Assembly: GCA_937897585.1 (NCBI GenBank)
Contig: CALCNY010000114.1
Span: 1 to 6,557, forward strand
Origin: an uncultured Chitinophagaceae bacterium
Lineage (GTDB): Bacteria > Bacteroidota > Bacteroidia > Chitinophagales > Chitinophagaceae
DNA length: 6,557 bases
Direction of reading: 5' to 3'
In this document: one piece after another, positions 5,146-6,557 of the stretch
How positions within the stretch are numbered: position 1 is the stretch's first letter
Layout of the letters: the number at the start of each line of letters is the position of its first letter
Position numbers and translations under genes: made by a program
The notes under the pieces: model-generated
What the model saw: only the letters and a program-made list of their open reading frames with translations
Told to the model about the DNA's origin: nothing
Database searches by the model: none

Positions 5146-6507
5146 TTATTTTAAGTAGTCAACTAATTCCCCAAACCCAACATTTTCCTGAGCTCCCGTC
5201 TTTAAATTCTTTACCACTGCATTTTTTTCTTCAATCTCCTTGCTCCCAATGATAATGACAAAGCTTATGTTCTTTTTGTCAGCGTATTTGAATTGTTTAT
5301 CCATTTTGGAAGTTTCGTGAAAGAGTTCACAGGAAATGCCATGTTCACGCAAGGGCTGCATAAGTTTGTAAGCAAATTGACTTTCATTTTCGCCCATATT
5401 GAAAAACAATGCCTTCGTACCTATTTGTAAATTTTCAGGGAATAAATTCAGCTCTTCCATTACATCATAAATCCTGTCGACACCAAAGCTGATGCCAACT
5501 CCAGGGATATTGGGAACGCCAAAAAGCTCAGTTAGATTATCGTAACGGCCACCACCACCAATGCTTCCCATTTGAACTGTATCAGGCGCTTTAACTTCAA
5601 AAATGGTTCCGGTATAATAGTTCAATCCTCTTGCCAAAGTAAAATCAATCTCAATGTTATAAGATAGACATTCACTTAAAATATAACTGAGTTCATTTGC
5701 TCCTGAGTTGACATTTTCATTGTTTTCTAGTAAAGAAACAATCTTGTTTAGTTTCTCCTGATTACTGCCACTAATGCCCAGGTATTTTTCGATTATGCTT
5801 ACCTGTGAGTCGTTCAATCCTCTTTGAACGAGCTCTGCTTTTACTTTTTCGATTCCGATTTTATCCAGCTTGTCTATGGCTATAGTTATGTCTGTTAAAA
5901 ATTGGTTGCCTCCACATATTTCAGCCAATGCAGAAAGGATTTTTCTACTGTTGATTTTAAGTGTGTAATCTTTTAATCCCAATTTGGTAAAAACGGAATG
6001 ATATATGCCTGCTAATTCAACTTCATTTCTAAGTGAAGTACTGCCCACTACATCGGCATCACATTGTGTAAATTCTCTGTATCGGCCTTTTTGTGGACGG
6101 TCTGCTCTCCAAACCGGTTGTACTTGGTAGCGTTTATACGGGAACGTGAGTTGTCCATGGTTTATCGCAACAAAACGTGCAAAGGGAATCGTTAAATCAT
6201 ATTTCAAGGCGCGTTCGGTTAATAAGCTGCTGCTTTTCCCTTGCAATACTTTTTCAAAACCTTCTTTTGCTTTATCAGTATTTTTAGGGTCATTCAAACC
6301 ATTGTTAAGTACTTTGAAAATCAATCTGTCACCTTCCTCTCCATACTTGCCCATCAATGTATCTAGGTTTTCCATGGCAGGAGTTTCTAATGGTTCAAAA
6401 CCGAAACATTCAAACACATTCTTTATGGTGCTAAAAATGAAATTTCTTTTTCTCACAGTAGTTGCGGAAAAATCTCTCATTCCTTGTGGTAAACTTGGTT
6501 TTGACAT
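5146..6507 (-). CDS. hisS: Histidyl-tRNA synthetase
   Basis: This enzyme charges tRNA-His with histidine in the cytoplasm and is normally essential. It is a class II synthetase of 453 residues, longer than E. coli HisRS (424). The N-terminal LPQGMRDF (6-13) is typical. Class II motif 2 runs about 131-152, with REF at 144-146. The histidine-specific motifs are RGLNYYTG (293-300) and GGGGRYDNL (317-325). Motif 3 is GVGISFGVDRI (336-346). The anticodon-binding domain fills about 364-453. The segment KYDLTIPFAR (102-111) and motif 2 (GRYREFTQCD, 141-150) resemble eukaryotic-type HisRS, in contrast to the E. coli form with LRPEGT. This is a known variant among bacteria, not evidence of recent transfer. 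The ATG at 6505-6507 gives a complete protein. Only 50 bases upstream are in the window, too few to call a promoter. Confidence 0.98.
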   Translation of the reverse strand: MSKPSLPQGMRDFSATTVRKRNFIFSTIKNVFECFGFEPLETPAMENLDTLMGKYGEEGDRLIFKVLNNGLNDPKNTDKAKEGFEKVLQGKSSSLLTERALKYDLTIPFARFVAINHGQLTFPYKRYQVQPVWRADRPQKGRYREFTQCDADVVGSTSLRNEVELAGIYHSVFTKLGLKDYTLKINSRKILSALAEICGGNQFLTDITIAIDKLDKIGIEKVKAELVQRGLNDSQVSIIEKYLGISGSNQEKLNKIVSLLENNENVNSGANELSYILSECLSYNIEIDFTLARGLNYYTGTIFEVKAPDTVQMGSIGGGGRYDNLTELFGVPNIPGVGISFGVDRIYDVMEELNLFPENLQIGTKALFFNMGENESQFAYKLMQPLREHGISCELFHETSKMDKQFKYADKKNISFVIIIGSKEIEEKNAVVKNLKTGAQENVGFGELVDYLK

Positions 6508-6548
6508 TATAAAGCTGCTGTTTTGTTTTTTCTTAAATAGTTTTCGAT

Positions 6549-6557
6549 AGATCGGAA
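6549..6557. other. Probable residual sequencing adapter at the contig edge
   Basis: The last nine bases, AGATCGGAA, are identical to the first nine bases of the Illumina TruSeq adapter (AGATCGGAAGAGC). They stop exactly at the window end, where untrimmed adapter would lie. The alternative is native sequence: CGAT-AG-ATCG (6545-6554) is a short palindrome that shares these bases. Treat these bases as doubtful. Confidence 0.65.

Noticed and set aside
5146..6507. Horizontal transfer of hisS from a eukaryote
   Set aside because: The eukaryote-like HisRS motifs are a known form in many bacteria, and base usage by eye matches the neighbouring genes.
6146..6550. 134-codon plus-strand open frame opposite hisS
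   Set aside because: It lies antisense to conserved HisRS catalytic sequence, its translation has no recognisable family features, and it runs into the doubtful adapter end.
1..6557. A novel defence, mobile or secretion system
   Set aside because: All six genes belong to recognised housekeeping, metabolic or envelope families, with no integrase, transposase, toxin or nuclease gene and no unexplained gap longer than about 120 bases.

Overview
The window looks like a short AT-rich chromosomal contig from a member of the Bacteroidota. Three things point there. The promoter-like boxes fit the Bacteroidota -7 consensus TAnnTTTG. Start codons lack Shine-Dalgarno sequences and have A-rich leaders. 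The proteins have the look of that phylum, for example a histidyl-tRNA synthetase about 450 residues long with eukaryote-like motifs. I cannot place it below phylum, although a Chitinophagia/Sphingobacteriia-type organism would fit. The last nine bases match the start of the Illumina TruSeq adapter, so the right edge is probably a contig end.

Six protein genes fill almost the whole window. From right to left on the minus strand these are hisS (5146-6507), rlmN (2677-3732), a secreted LTxxQ-repeat protein of the Spy/CpxP type (1934-2596), an S4-domain RsuA/RluB-family pseudouridine synthase (795-1811) and an S4-less RluA-family pseudouridine synthase (86-802). One gene, a 3-oxoadipyl-CoA-type thiolase (3855-5048), lies on the plus strand. 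It is divergent from rlmN and convergent with hisS. No gap between genes exceeds about 120 bases, and I see no RNA genes, insertion sequences, phage genes or CRISPR arrays.

Three of the minus-strand genes (rlmN, rluB-like, rluA-like) modify RNA, and at least two of them probably act on 23S rRNA. Together with hisS the block is mostly translation-related. The two pseudouridine synthase genes overlap by 8 bases and are probably translationally coupled. A strong intrinsic terminator separates them from the LTxxQ gene upstream, and a promoter-like box lies between that terminator and the rluB-like start. The rlmN/thiolase intergenic region has a TAnnTTTG box facing each way. The rlmN box lies so close to its ATG that the transcript may be leaderless.

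The genes are ordinary, and I found no convincing undescribed system. The more curious points are non-coding or architectural. Short tandem repeats of three different periods (7, 8 and 9 bases) lie at or just after three stop codons. The LTxxQ protein carries an internal duplication. The RluB-like enzyme has a long Lys/Ala-rich N-terminal extension.
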